Shown: piece by piece, positions 18,052-25,899 of the stretch | Position numbering within the stretch: position 1 is the first letter of the stretch | Layout: every line of letters starts with the position of its first letter | NCBI RefSeq assembly: GCF_002950945.1 | Contig: NZ_CP012673.1 | Span: forward strand, 13,879,501-13,943,500 | Reading direction: 5' to 3' | Length of the DNA stretch: 64,000 nt | Source of the DNA: Sorangium cellulosum | GTDB lineage: Bacteria > Myxococcota_A > Polyangia > Polyangiales > Polyangiaceae | Program-made: the position numbers and the translations under genes | Notes under the pieces: model-generated | Told to the model about the DNA's origin: nothing | Databases searched by the model: none | Seen by the model: the letters and a program-made list of their open reading frames with translations, nothing else

Positions 18052-18872
18052 GAGCGGGCCTCGGGCGCGCGGCCGGCGGGCGCGCCGCGGCGCGAGGGGA
18101 GGGGGGGCGCCGCGTCCCCGGGAGGGTCGAAGTGCGCGCGGTACAGCGAGAGCACGTCGGCCTCGGACAGGCCGGCTGCGCTCGTGACCTCGACGAGCCG
18201 GCCCGCCTTCATGACGCCGATCCGGTGCGCGATGCTCGCGACGGCGCCGAGGTCGTGCGTCACCATCAGCACGGCGGCGCCGCGGTCGCCCTCGCGCCGG
18301 ATCGCGGCGCAGAGCTCGCGCACGGCGCCCGGATCGAGGCCCGAGGTCGGCTCGTCGAGGAGCAGGGCGCTGGCGTTCTTCGCCTGCGACAGGGCGAGGA
18401 CGACCTTCTGCCGCATCCCCTTGGAGTAGCCGCTCGCCGGCCGGTGCACCGCGGCCTCGGGCAGCCCGGCCGCCGTGAGCAGCGCGGAGAGCGCCGCCGA
18501 CGAGGGGACGTGCGGCTGCGAGAGGCTCAGGAAATACGCGAGGTTCTCGCAGCCGGAGAGGTGGGGATAGAGCCGCACCTGCTCGGGGACGTAGGCGATC
18601 CGCCGGCGCGCCCCGATCGGATCGGGCTCCACGTGCGCCGAGGCCACGTAGGCCGCGCCGGAGGAAGGCCTGATGAAGCCGAGGAAGAGGTTCAGTGTGG
18701 TGGTCTTGCCCGCCCCGTTCGGGCCGAGGAGGCAGAACACCTCACCCGCCGGGACATCGAGATCGAGCGCGTCGAGCGCGGGCACGCCGCCGTAGGATTT
18801 CGAGAGCTTCTTCGCAGTAAGCATGACGGGACCGCCGGGGAGGGCCGCCGGCGGCGCAACGTATGCGACCAT
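18048..18872 (-). CDS. ABC transporter ATP-binding protein
   Basis: The ATPase of the DUF3526 system has Walker A GPNGAGKT, signature YSKGMRQK, Walker B LLLDEPTSGLDP and the switch histidine in VTHDL. YSKGMRQ in place of LSGGQ is usual for ABC-2 drug or polymer-type ATPases. The ATG at 18872 gives 274 residues; an alternative ATG at 18824 begins directly at MLTAKKLSKSYGG and agrees better with family length. Operator C lies 14 bases upstream of the first start. It is the first of seven co-directional genes ending at 8859. Confidence 0.9.
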   Translation of the reverse strand: MVAYVAPPAALPGGPVMLTAKKLSKSYGGVPALDALDLDVPAGEVFCLLGPNGAGKTTTLNLFLGFIRPSSGAAYVASAHVEPDPIGARRRIAYVPEQVRLYPHLSGCENLAYFLSLSQPHVPSSAALSALLTAAGLPEAAVHRPASGYSKGMRQKVVLALSQAKNASALLLDEPTSGLDPGAVRELCAAIRREGDRGAAVLMVTHDLGAVASIAHRIGVMKAGRLVEVTSAAGLSEADVLSLYRAHFDPPGDAAPPLPSRRGAPAGRAPEARS

Positions 18873-18885
18873 CCCAACCGGAAGT

Positions 18886-18905
18886 CAAATGCAAATCAGA
18901 TGCAC
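18886..18905. promoter_or_regulatory. Operator C of the metallophore regulon
   Basis: ATGCA (18889-18893) and ATGCA (18900-18904) are 11 bp apart, forming TGCAA-ATCAG-ATGCA. The context TCAAATGCAAATCAGATGC aligns with operators A and B. It precedes the seven-gene transport and tailoring operon on the minus strand. Confidence 0.65.
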
Positions 18906-18945
18906 CAACACCCCGGTCGCTTGAGCGGCTCCAGGCCGTCGCGGC

Positions 18946-19035
18946 GTGGGCCGCGGGGGCGCTGGCCGCGGGGGCGCTGGCTGCGGGGGCGCTGGTCGCG
19001 GGGGCGCTGGCTGCGGGGGCGCTGGCCGCTCGCCG
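18946..19035. repeat. 15-bp minisatellite, about six copies
   Basis: Copies of GCTGGCCGCGGGGGC stand head to tail at 18961, 18976, 18991 and 19006 with one to three substitutions, flanked by degenerate copies at 18946 and 19021. The rest of the 18,906-19,231 interval shows no convincing gene. Confidence 0.85.
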
Positions 19036-19231
19036 GGCGACACGGCGTGATCGCCCGGGGCGTTCCGGCAGGCGCAGGCGGCCGCGCCGAGGCGCAGCGT
19101 AGGGACAGCGAGCCGTCCCGGCCCCGCTCCGGCCCCGCGCCGGAGAGCCGCGCCCGTGATACGGTGCCCGCCGCCGGCGCCGGGGGGGCAACCACGCCTG
19201 TCCTCTGCGCGCGGCAGAGGGAGGAAGGACC

Positions 19232-19957
19232 GTGCGGCTGAAGGACAAGATCGCGCTCATCACCGGGGCGAGCAGGGGAATCGGGAGGGCGTGCGCGCTC
19301 GCGCTGAGCCGCGAGGGGGCCGTCGTCGTCGGCGCGGCGCGCACCGCGGCGGACCTCTCGTCGCTCGAGCAGGAGCTCCGCGCGGCGGGCGGCCGCGGGC
19401 TGATGATCGAGGTCGACGTCACCCGCGCCGCCTCCGTCGCCGCGTGTGTGGAGCGGGCGATCCGCGAGCTCGGCCGGATCGACATCCTCGTGAACAACGC
19501 GGGCATCGGCGGCTACCGGCCCTTCCTCGAGTGGTCGGAGGACGACTACGACCGCATCATGGCGACGAACATGAAGGGGACCTGGCTGTTCTGCCGCGAG
19601 GTCATCCCCCACCTGCGCCGCCAGGGCGGCGGCCACATCATCAACGTCGCCAGCGTCGCCGGCCTCCAGGGTTATGGGGGCGAGGCCATCTACTGTGCGT
19701 CCAAGTTCGCGCAGGTCGGCCTGACGCAGGCGCTCGACCGCGAGTTCTGGCAGGAGAACATCAAGGTGAGCGCCGTCTGTCCGGGCGGCGTGGAGACGCA
19801 CTTCGCGCTCGGCGACGGGCGCACGGCCGGCTCGGAGCGCATGCAGGGCTTCTCCACGGCGGAGGACGTGGCCGAGGCCGTCGTGCTCGCCGCGCTGCCG
19901 CGGGAGCGCTCGCGCATCGTGCAGATCGTGATGCGCCCGATGAACGAGGCCACCTAG
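19232..19957 (+). CDS. Short-chain dehydrogenase/reductase
   Basis: The 241-residue Rossmann enzyme has TGASRGIGRA for NAD(P) binding, NNAGIGG, the catalytic Ser in INVASVAG and YCASK for the Tyr-Lys pair. The GTG start at 19232 has AGGAAGG upstream. Substrate is not evident. It lies just outside the last operator of the metallophore cluster and is transcribed away from it. A reductase would be needed if the aminotransferase makes a keto acid from nicotianamine, but no shared operator supports membership. Confidence 0.85.
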   Translation: MRLKDKIALITGASRGIGRACALALSREGAVVVGAARTAADLSSLEQELRAAGGRGLMIEVDVTRAASVAACVERAIRELGRIDILVNNAGIGGYRPFLEWSEDDYDRIMATNMKGTWLFCREVIPHLRRQGGGHIINVASVAGLQGYGGEAIYCASKFAQVGLTQALDREFWQENIKVSAVCPGGVETHFALGDGRTAGSERMQGFSTAEDVAEAVVLAALPRERSRIVQIVMRPMNEAT

Positions 19958-20163
19958 CGGCCGCGGCCGCGGCCCGCGCCGCGTACCTGGCACCGCGTCG
20001 TGATGTGCGTGTAACCGCCGTGCGAAGATGCCTTATCCAATTCAGGCAACTCCTGGCTCGCGCGGAGAGCCACCCTTTCGGGCAAGCTCGACGGGTCTGC
20101 AAGCGGTCGCGCGCCCGCCGGGCCGCGCGATCGCGCCCTCCCGCGAGATCCCCGCGGCTGCGC

Positions 20164-20234
20164 CGCGCGCCCCGGCGGCGCGCTGGCCGCGCTGGCATCG
20201 CGCCGGCGCGGCCAGCGCGCCGCCGGGGCGCGCG
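20164..20234. repeat. 28-bp perfect inverted repeat (giant GC hairpin)
   Basis: Arms 20164-20191 and 20207-20234 are perfect reverse complements. Pairing continues inward for five more positions with one G-T, leaving a 5-nt loop, so the stem reaches 33 bp. It stands in the 19,958-20,359 interval between the dehydrogenase and glgC, which otherwise shows no gene. There is no T-run after it. Confidence 0.8.
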
Positions 20235-20359
20235 TCGCCGGGGCGCACGGCGCCGCGAATCCTGTTGCCTTTGCCTCGACCGATCGGGATGATCGGCTAC
20301 CCTAGTCGCCGCCCATCGCTCCGGGCGTCGAGCTGTCCCCATCATCTCGCGGAGGTCGT

Positions 20360-21622
20360 GTGAAGCACAACGATGTGGTCGTCTTGATCCTCGGCGGAGG
20401 CGTCGGAAGCCGCCTTTACCCGTTGACCAAGCTGCGCTCCAAGCCGGCGGTCCCGACCGGCGGCAAGTACCGTCTGGTCGACATCCCGATCAGCAACTGC
20501 CTCAACTCGGGTTTCAACCGCATCCACATCCTCACGCAGTTCAACTCGGTCTCGCTCCACAACCACATCACGCAGACGTACCGCTTCGACGTCTTCTCTG
20601 CGGGTGCGGTGCAGATCCTCGCGGCCGAGCAGACGCCGACGCACAGCGACTGGTACCAGGGCACGGCCGACGCCGTCCGCAAGCAGCTGGGCGAGGTCAA
20701 GTCGCCGAACCCGCGCGACGTGATGATCCTCTCGGGCGACCACCTCTACCGCATGGATTATGAGCCTTTCCTCATGCACCATCGGGAGACCCGGGCCGAC
20801 GTCACGCTCGCCGTGCGCCCCGTCCCGACCGCCGAGGTGTCCCGGCTCGGCATCGTGGCCACCGACGATGACGGGCGGGTGGTGAAGTTCGTCGAGAAGC
20901 CGAAGGACATGAAGCTGCTCGACAACGTGCGGCAGACGTCCGACCCGAAGAACCCGTGGCTCGCCTCGATGGGCGTCTACATCTTCAGCGCGAAGGCGCT
21001 CTACGAGATGCTCGAGCGCGACAACGCCTCCGACTTCGGCACGCACATCCTGCCGCGGGCGCTCGACACCCACCGGATGGTGACGTACACGTTCGACGAT
21101 TACTGGGAGGACATCGGCACGATCCGGAGCTACTACGAGGCGAGCCTCGCGCTCACCGACCCCGATCCGCCGTTCTCGTTCTACGACCCGCAGCGGCCCA
21201 TCTACACGCGCCCGCAGTTCTTCCCGCCGGCGCACGTCTCGGCCGGATCGCGGCTCGACCAGGTGATCCTGGCCGAGGGGAGCCGGATCATCGACTCGAA
21301 GATCACCCGGTCGGTCGTGGGGCAGCTCTCGTCGATCGGGCCCGGCGTCACGATGTCGAACACGGTGATGATGGGGGCCGATTACGAGTTCCTGTTCCAG
21401 GCTCAATCGCCCGAGAGCTCGAGGGGCGTGCCTGCGATCGGGATCGGCCGGGGCTGCACGATCGACGGCGCGATCATCGACAAGAACGCTCGCATCGGCG
21501 ACGGGGTGGTGATCCGCAACATCCCTGATCGGCCGGACACGGACGCCGAGTACTACGCGGCCCGGGAGGGCGTCGTGGTCGTCCCGAAGAACGCGGTTGT
21601 CCCTCCCGGGACGATCATCTGA
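20360..21622 (+). CDS. glgC: Glucose-1-phosphate adenylyltransferase
   Basis: The 420-residue enzyme makes ADP-glucose for glycogen or trehalose synthesis. It carries the nucleotide-binding GGGVGSRLYPLTKLRSKPAV, KYRLVDIPISNCLNSG, WYQGTADAVRK, SGDHLYRMDY and FVEKPKDMK motifs, then a C-terminal left-handed beta-helix. The GTG start at 20360 follows GGAGG. This form resembles the plant and cyanobacterial type in its N-terminal region. No other glg gene is adjacent. Confidence 0.95.
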   Translation: MKHNDVVVLILGGGVGSRLYPLTKLRSKPAVPTGGKYRLVDIPISNCLNSGFNRIHILTQFNSVSLHNHITQTYRFDVFSAGAVQILAAEQTPTHSDWYQGTADAVRKQLGEVKSPNPRDVMILSGDHLYRMDYEPFLMHHRETRADVTLAVRPVPTAEVSRLGIVATDDDGRVVKFVEKPKDMKLLDNVRQTSDPKNPWLASMGVYIFSAKALYEMLERDNASDFGTHILPRALDTHRMVTYTFDDYWEDIGTIRSYYEASLALTDPDPPFSFYDPQRPIYTRPQFFPPAHVSAGSRLDQVILAEGSRIIDSKITRSVVGQLSSIGPGVTMSNTVMMGADYEFLFQAQSPESSRGVPAIGIGRGCTIDGAIIDKNARIGDGVVIRNIPDRPDTDAEYYAAREGVVVVPKNAVVPPGTII

Positions 21623-21690
21623 TCCGCGAGCGCGGAGCGCGTCTCACAGCGATTCCAGGTAAACGCAGACGTCGTTGCCGCGCCTCGGCC

Positions 21691-21757
21691 GAACGGGGCG
21701 CGGTGTGCGCCGTGGCCCCGTTCACCGCGCCGAGGAGTTCACCGCGCCGAGGAGCGC
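21691..21757. terminator. Inverted repeat and 17-bp tandem duplication after glgC
   Basis: GAACGGGGC (21691-21699) pairs with GCCCCGTTC (21715-21723) over a 15-nt loop, about 70 bases after the glgC stop. A 17-bp unit, GTTCACCGCGCCGAGGA, is then duplicated at about 21719-21752. Termination is inferred; there is no T-run. Confidence 0.35.
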
Positions 21758-21811
21758 GCGCGGGGGCTCACGCGGAGGGTGGCGTTCTGATCGTTCTTGA
21801 GGAGGGGTTGT

Positions 21812-22222
21812 TCAGGAGCCGGTCGTGACGAGGAGCTCCCTGGCATCGGTGACGACGGCGGCCCGGCGGATCCAGCCGTCCAGCTCGGCCTTGCTGTGGT
21901 ACTTTGTCGCCTGGTGGACGGCGATACCGACCAGCCAGCGCCGGAGCACGCTCCTCGGATGCATGTCGGGCTCCGGCCGGTAGCGGTCCTCGCGCACGGC
22001 GACCAGGGCGCCGATGAGGACCTCCTGGAGCACGTCGTCGCGATCGGCGGCGGGGACGCCGCAGCTGGCCAGGACGGCGCGCAGCCTCCCGCTCTCGACG
22101 AGGATCGCCTCGGGCTCGACGTGGATCGGCGTCCTTTGCGGCGCGGCAAAGGACGAGCGCCGACGCCGGAGCCAGCGTAGATTCCTGGCCCATGATGCCC
22201 GCCGGACTGCGAACGTGCGCAC
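21812..22222 (-). pseudogene. Truncated sigma-70 region-2-like protein
   Basis: From a GTG at 22222 the frame gives 136 residues containing a sigma region-2 pattern: ADRDDVLQEVLIGALVAV and RRWLVGIAVHQATKYHSKAE. It stops soon after (ELLVTTGS) without region 4, so it is shorter than an ECF sigma factor. The proposed start overlaps the divergent ADP-ribosylglycohydrolase gene by about 30 bases, and no better start is visible. It may be a decayed sigma factor or a short region-2-only protein. Confidence 0.4.
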
Positions 22223-23076
22223 GCAACTGCCTCCTCGCAGGGGCCCTCGGCGACGCGTGGGGTGGTCCCTACGAGGGTCGCACCGGACCGCTTCAGCCAA
22301 CCTTCCCGGAAGCTCCGCGGCTCTCGGATGACACCTGGCTGACCGTCGCGACGTGCGAAGCGATCGTGCTTGACCGAGGACGTGTGCATCCGGAGCGAAT
22401 CGCCGAGCGCTTCAAGGAATGGTTCGAGGCTGGCCGCGTGACCGGGGTCGGCTCCGCCACGCTGAAAGCGCTTCGCGACCTCGCCGCTGGTGCCCACTGG
22501 GCTCTCGCTGGAGCCCGGGGCGAGTTCGCCTCCGGGTCGGGCGCGGCCATGCGAGCAGCCCCGCTGTCGTTCTTCCTGGACCCGAGCGTCGATGCCGACC
22601 GCCGGACGATCCGCGATGTCTCACGGATCACGCATCACAGCGATGAAGCGTATGCCGGTGCGCTCGCCGTCATCGTGGCCCTTCGGCTCTGCGCGAGGCT
22701 CGCGGCGGTGCCGCAGGATCTGCTCTCCGTGGTTGCGGCCGATCTGCCCGATACTGCGGTCCGCGACCGGCTGCTCGACCTGTCCGGCTATCGGGGCTCA
22801 CCGACCGACGCCGCCCTCCGGTTCGGGTGTTCCGGCCACGTGGTCGAGGCCGTGCCGATCGCCCTGTTCGTTGCTGCGTCGGCTGCAGACGAGCCTCTCG
22901 CGTCGGTGATCTCGACGGCGGTCTCTCTCGGCGGAGACGCCGACACCATCGCGGCCATTGCGGCCCAGCTCGCCGCCATCTCTGGACGGCCGATCCCGGA
23001 CACCTTCGTCGCGAGGCTCCCCGAGCTTCCGCAGATCGGCCCGGTGCTCGACCGGTTCGTGTCTCTTCTGAGATGA
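22192..23076 (+). CDS. ADP-ribosylglycohydrolase family protein
   Basis: The 294-residue protein has GALGDAWGGPYEG, LSDDTWLT (a variant of the TDDT magnesium motif) and GGDADTIAAIAAQLAA, the distal di-magnesium motif. The family removes ADP-ribose from proteins, including dinitrogenase reductase (DraG), or from other ADP-ribosyl compounds. Serine replacing the usual Thr in the first motif is a mild departure. No ADP-ribosyltransferase is adjacent. Confidence 0.85.
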   Translation: MMPAGLRTCARNCLLAGALGDAWGGPYEGRTGPLQPTFPEAPRLSDDTWLTVATCEAIVLDRGRVHPERIAERFKEWFEAGRVTGVGSATLKALRDLAAGAHWALAGARGEFASGSGAAMRAAPLSFFLDPSVDADRRTIRDVSRITHHSDEAYAGALAVIVALRLCARLAAVPQDLLSVVAADLPDTAVRDRLLDLSGYRGSPTDAALRFGCSGHVVEAVPIALFVAASAADEPLASVISTAVSLGGDADTIAAIAAQLAAISGRPIPDTFVARLPELPQIGPVLDRFVSLLR

Positions 23077-23224
23077 GAGCTCGGGCGTCCTCGCGCCCGG
23101 CGAACAGGGCCGAACGGCGGCCTCGATCACCGGCACGCGCCTGGTCGTCTCCGGCGACAGCTCACGACGGCTCACCGCCGTGCCGGAGCCCTGACAGGCT
23201 CCGACAGCCTCTCTGACGTCCGCC

Positions 23225-24406
23225 CTATCCAGCCGGCTCGGCCGCCATCTCGGTGCCGCCGCGAAGCGCCCGCGTCGCTCCCTCGATCGCGCGCCCGCGC
23301 AGCGCCGGCGCCAGCCCGGACGCCGCCACCGCCACCGCCGGCGGATCCCCCGTCGCGAGGTCGATCTCCCTCCTCGGCCCGGCCGGCCACGGCGCCCCCG
23401 AGTCGAGCAGCGTGATCCGCCGATACCCCAGCGCCTCCAGCTCGCGCGCCGCGACGGCGATCTCGAACCCGATCGCCCCGTCTCCCCCTCCCTCACCCCG
23501 CTCCGCCGCCGGCGGCACGTACACCACCGCGCCCGCCCCCACCGACTCGATATCTCGCAGCGCGTCGAACAGGTCCCCATCCCCCAGCAAATCCGACACG
23601 AGCGCCGCCCGGTGGGTGTACACGATCCCCGCGCGCTCCTCCCCAATTCCCGGCGCGCCGTGCGTCAGCAGCAGCATCTGCCTCGCGCCCCGCAGCCGGT
23701 ACGTGTGCGCCTTCCACTCGCCGTCCAACCCTGCGGGCCGGAACGGCGCCATCCCCACGCGTGTCGCCACGTCTTCGCCCACCACCCGGTGGCGAATCAC
23801 GTCCCCGATGCCGACGATCGGCAGCCCGTGGCGCGCCCCGAAGCGGACCAGGTCCCGGCGGCGCGCCATCGTGCCGTCATCGTTCATGATCTCGCAGATC
23901 ACGGCCGCCGGCACCCCCCCGGCGAGCCGCGCGAGGTCCACCGCGCCCTCGGTGTGCCCCTCGCGCTCGAGCACCCCATCCCCCCGCGCCCGCAGCGGGA
24001 ACACGTGCCCTGGCGACACCAGATCGCGCGGCGACGCCCCCCGCGCGATCGCGGCGGCGACCGTCCGCGCCCGGTCGCGGGCGCTGATGCCGGTGGTGAC
24101 GCCCTCGCGCGCCTCGATGCTCACCGTGAACGCCGTCGTCCGGCGGGCGCCTGCCCGGGTCGCCATGAGCGGCAGCCCGAGCCGGTCCACCTGCTCTTCC
24201 GTGAGCGCGAGGCAGATCAGCCCCCGCCCGTGGGTGGCCATGAAGTTGATGGCCTCGGGCGTCGCGCGCTCTGCCAGGACCACGAGGTCGCCCTCGTCCT
24301 CGCGCGCCTCGTCGTCGACGAGGATCACCATGCCCCCGGACCGGAGCTGCTCGAAGGCCGTCTGCATGCGCGCTGTGGACGATGAACCTGCCATGGCGCG
24401 GTCCAT
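23225..24406 (-). CDS. ribB: RibBA-type protein with a degenerate GTP cyclohydrolase II domain
   Basis: The N-terminal half is an intact 3,4-dihydroxy-2-butanone-4-phosphate synthase: DDEAREDEGDLVVLAE, TGISARDRARTV, PGHVFPLRA, GHTEGAVDLARLAGG and CEIMNDDGTMAR. The C-terminal half aligns with GTP cyclohydrolase II, but the three zinc cysteines are gone (YTHRAALVSDLLGDGDLF), as is the RGIGL catalytic segment. Only the RibB reaction of riboflavin synthesis is expected. Start codons at 24406 or 24394 are both possible. Confidence 0.9.
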   Translation of the reverse strand: MDRAMAGSSSTARMQTAFEQLRSGGMVILVDDEAREDEGDLVVLAERATPEAINFMATHGRGLICLALTEEQVDRLGLPLMATRAGARRTTAFTVSIEAREGVTTGISARDRARTVAAAIARGASPRDLVSPGHVFPLRARGDGVLEREGHTEGAVDLARLAGGVPAAVICEIMNDDGTMARRRDLVRFGARHGLPIVGIGDVIRHRVVGEDVATRVGMAPFRPAGLDGEWKAHTYRLRGARQMLLLTHGAPGIGEERAGIVYTHRAALVSDLLGDGDLFDALRDIESVGAGAVVYVPPAAERGEGGGDGAIGFEIAVAARELEALGYRRITLLDSGAPWPAGPRREIDLATGDPPAVAVAASGLAPALRGRAIEGATRALRGGTEMAAEPAG

Positions 24407-24409
24407 TCA

Positions 24410-24442
24410 GCACAGCCCGTGCCACTCGGCACAGCCCGTGCC
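24410..24442. promoter_or_regulatory. Two tandem copies of a GCAC-N5-GTGC palindrome
   Basis: GCACAGCCCGTGC occurs at 24410-24422 and again, extended to GGCACAGCCCGTGCC, at 24428-24442, with centres 19 bp apart. Both lie directly before the ribBA start codon at 24406. The position suggests a control site or a stem in the leader. The rest of the 24,443-24,672 stretch is GC-rich with short repeats and no gene. Confidence 0.35.
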
Positions 24443-24672
24443 TTCGCCGCCGCCACGATGGCCGCGTGTGGCGCTGCCGCCGCGTTTCTGCCGGGGCCTG
24501 CTCCCAGGGCAACACCCGGTGCTCCTCGAGTGTTGCTGGCACAGCGGTCCCCGCGCCGCCGGCGCGGAGCGGGCGGTCGGGCCCGCCGCCCGTGGGGCCC
24601 GCCGCCCGCCGGGGGAGCAGCACCCGTCGCGCAGAACGCGTCAGTCCCGCCCGCATCCTCTACACTCCGCGC

Positions 24673-25863
24673 ATGTATAGGAAGATCGCCATGCCCGCCT
24701 CGCTGCTCGCGCTCGCGGCGATGGGCACCGGCTGCAACCTCATCTTCGGCATCGAGCCTGGCGCGCAGGAGCCCTCGTCGGCGGCGAGCACCGGGGCCGA
24801 GGGGGGTAACTCGACGATGTCAGCCGCCGGGGGCAACGGCGCCGCGAGCGGGGGCGCAGGCGGCGCGGGCGGGGGCGCTGGCGGCGCCGGCGGGGACATG
24901 GGCTCGTGTCCCCGGCCGAGCTGCGCGGCCGGCGAGTGCCCCGTGACGCAGGTCATGGGGGACTTCGGGGACAACCCCAAGGGCATGGTCGTCGCCGGGG
25001 ACGTCGTGCTCCTGGCCAACAACGACACCATCGTCTCCATCCCGCGGGACGGCGGGGCCGCGGGCCCGCTCCTCGGCACGGCCGGGTTCGGCGATCCGGC
25101 GTGGGTCGCCTACGCGGAGGGGAAGCTCTACTGGTCCAACTGGAGCAACGCGAAGGTGTTCAGCATCTCCATCGATCCGCCGAGCACGAGCGCGATCCAG
25201 GTGGCCGACGTCCCCCCGCAGGATCCCATGCCGCAGTCCTCCTTCGGCCGGCTCACCGCGGATCGCGACAACGTCTACTGGGTGACCCAGGTGCCCGAGG
25301 CCGTCTGGCGGGCCAGGAGCGACGGCAGCCAGATCTACGGCGAGAAGGTCGCCGAGGGCGGCTTTCTGGTCGGCATCGCCGTCGACGAGACGCACATCTA
25401 CTGGTCGGACTTCAGTGGGAACCAGATCCTGCGCGCGACGAAGGACCCGCTCGGGAGCCCGGAGAAGTTCGCCGAGACGAACGGGAGTCCGGCCACGCTC
25501 GTCCTCTCGAAAGGCGTCCTGTACTGGCGGACCGAGCATACCGGCGCGATCCAGTCGAAGCGCACGGACGCGCCGCTCGCGGCCGCTCCCCTCACGATCT
25601 CGGTCGATCCCGACGCCATTCCCGCGTCGATCGCGGTGGACGACGAGTTCATCTACTGGACCGTCGCCACCAACACCAACGAGGACCAGCGGGGCGAGGT
25701 GAAGAGGTCCCCCCTCGGCACGGGCAACCCGGTCACCCTCGCGACCGGCGCCTCGTACTTCTACGAGATCGCCGTCGATTGCGGCTACATCTACTGGAAT
25801 ATCAACAACGTGAACGCCCACGAGCCGACTGTGGTGTTCCGGATGCCGAAGCCGTCGAACTGA
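24673..25863 (+). CDS. Lipoprotein with beta-propeller (YWTD/NHL-like) repeats
   Basis: The 396-residue protein has a lipoprotein signal ending LAAMGTGC, with Cys21 as the lipidated residue, a Gly/Ala-rich linker (about 40-75), a Cys-containing segment and a propeller of repeated blades marked by LYWSNWSNAK, VYWVTQVPE, IYWSDFSGNQ, LYWRTEHTG and IYWTVATN. Such surface lipoproteins are abundant in Sorangium-type genomes. Function unknown. Confidence 0.75.
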   Translation: MYRKIAMPASLLALAAMGTGCNLIFGIEPGAQEPSSAASTGAEGGNSTMSAAGGNGAASGGAGGAGGGAGGAGGDMGSCPRPSCAAGECPVTQVMGDFGDNPKGMVVAGDVVLLANNDTIVSIPRDGGAAGPLLGTAGFGDPAWVAYAEGKLYWSNWSNAKVFSISIDPPSTSAIQVADVPPQDPMPQSSFGRLTADRDNVYWVTQVPEAVWRARSDGSQIYGEKVAEGGFLVGIAVDETHIYWSDFSGNQILRATKDPLGSPEKFAETNGSPATLVLSKGVLYWRTEHTGAIQSKRTDAPLAAAPLTISVDPDAIPASIAVDDEFIYWTVATNTNEDQRGEVKRSPLGTGNPVTLATGASYFYEIAVDCGYIYWNINNVNAHEPTVVFRMPKPSN

Positions 25864-25899
25864 CCTCCGCGGCGGCGCCGCTCGGTGTATCCTCGGTGG

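Noticed and set aside
18863..19102. Small plus-strand frame with AGALA pentapeptide repeats
   Set aside because: It starts next to operator C and is simply the 15-bp minisatellite read in frame; there is no ribosome-binding site.
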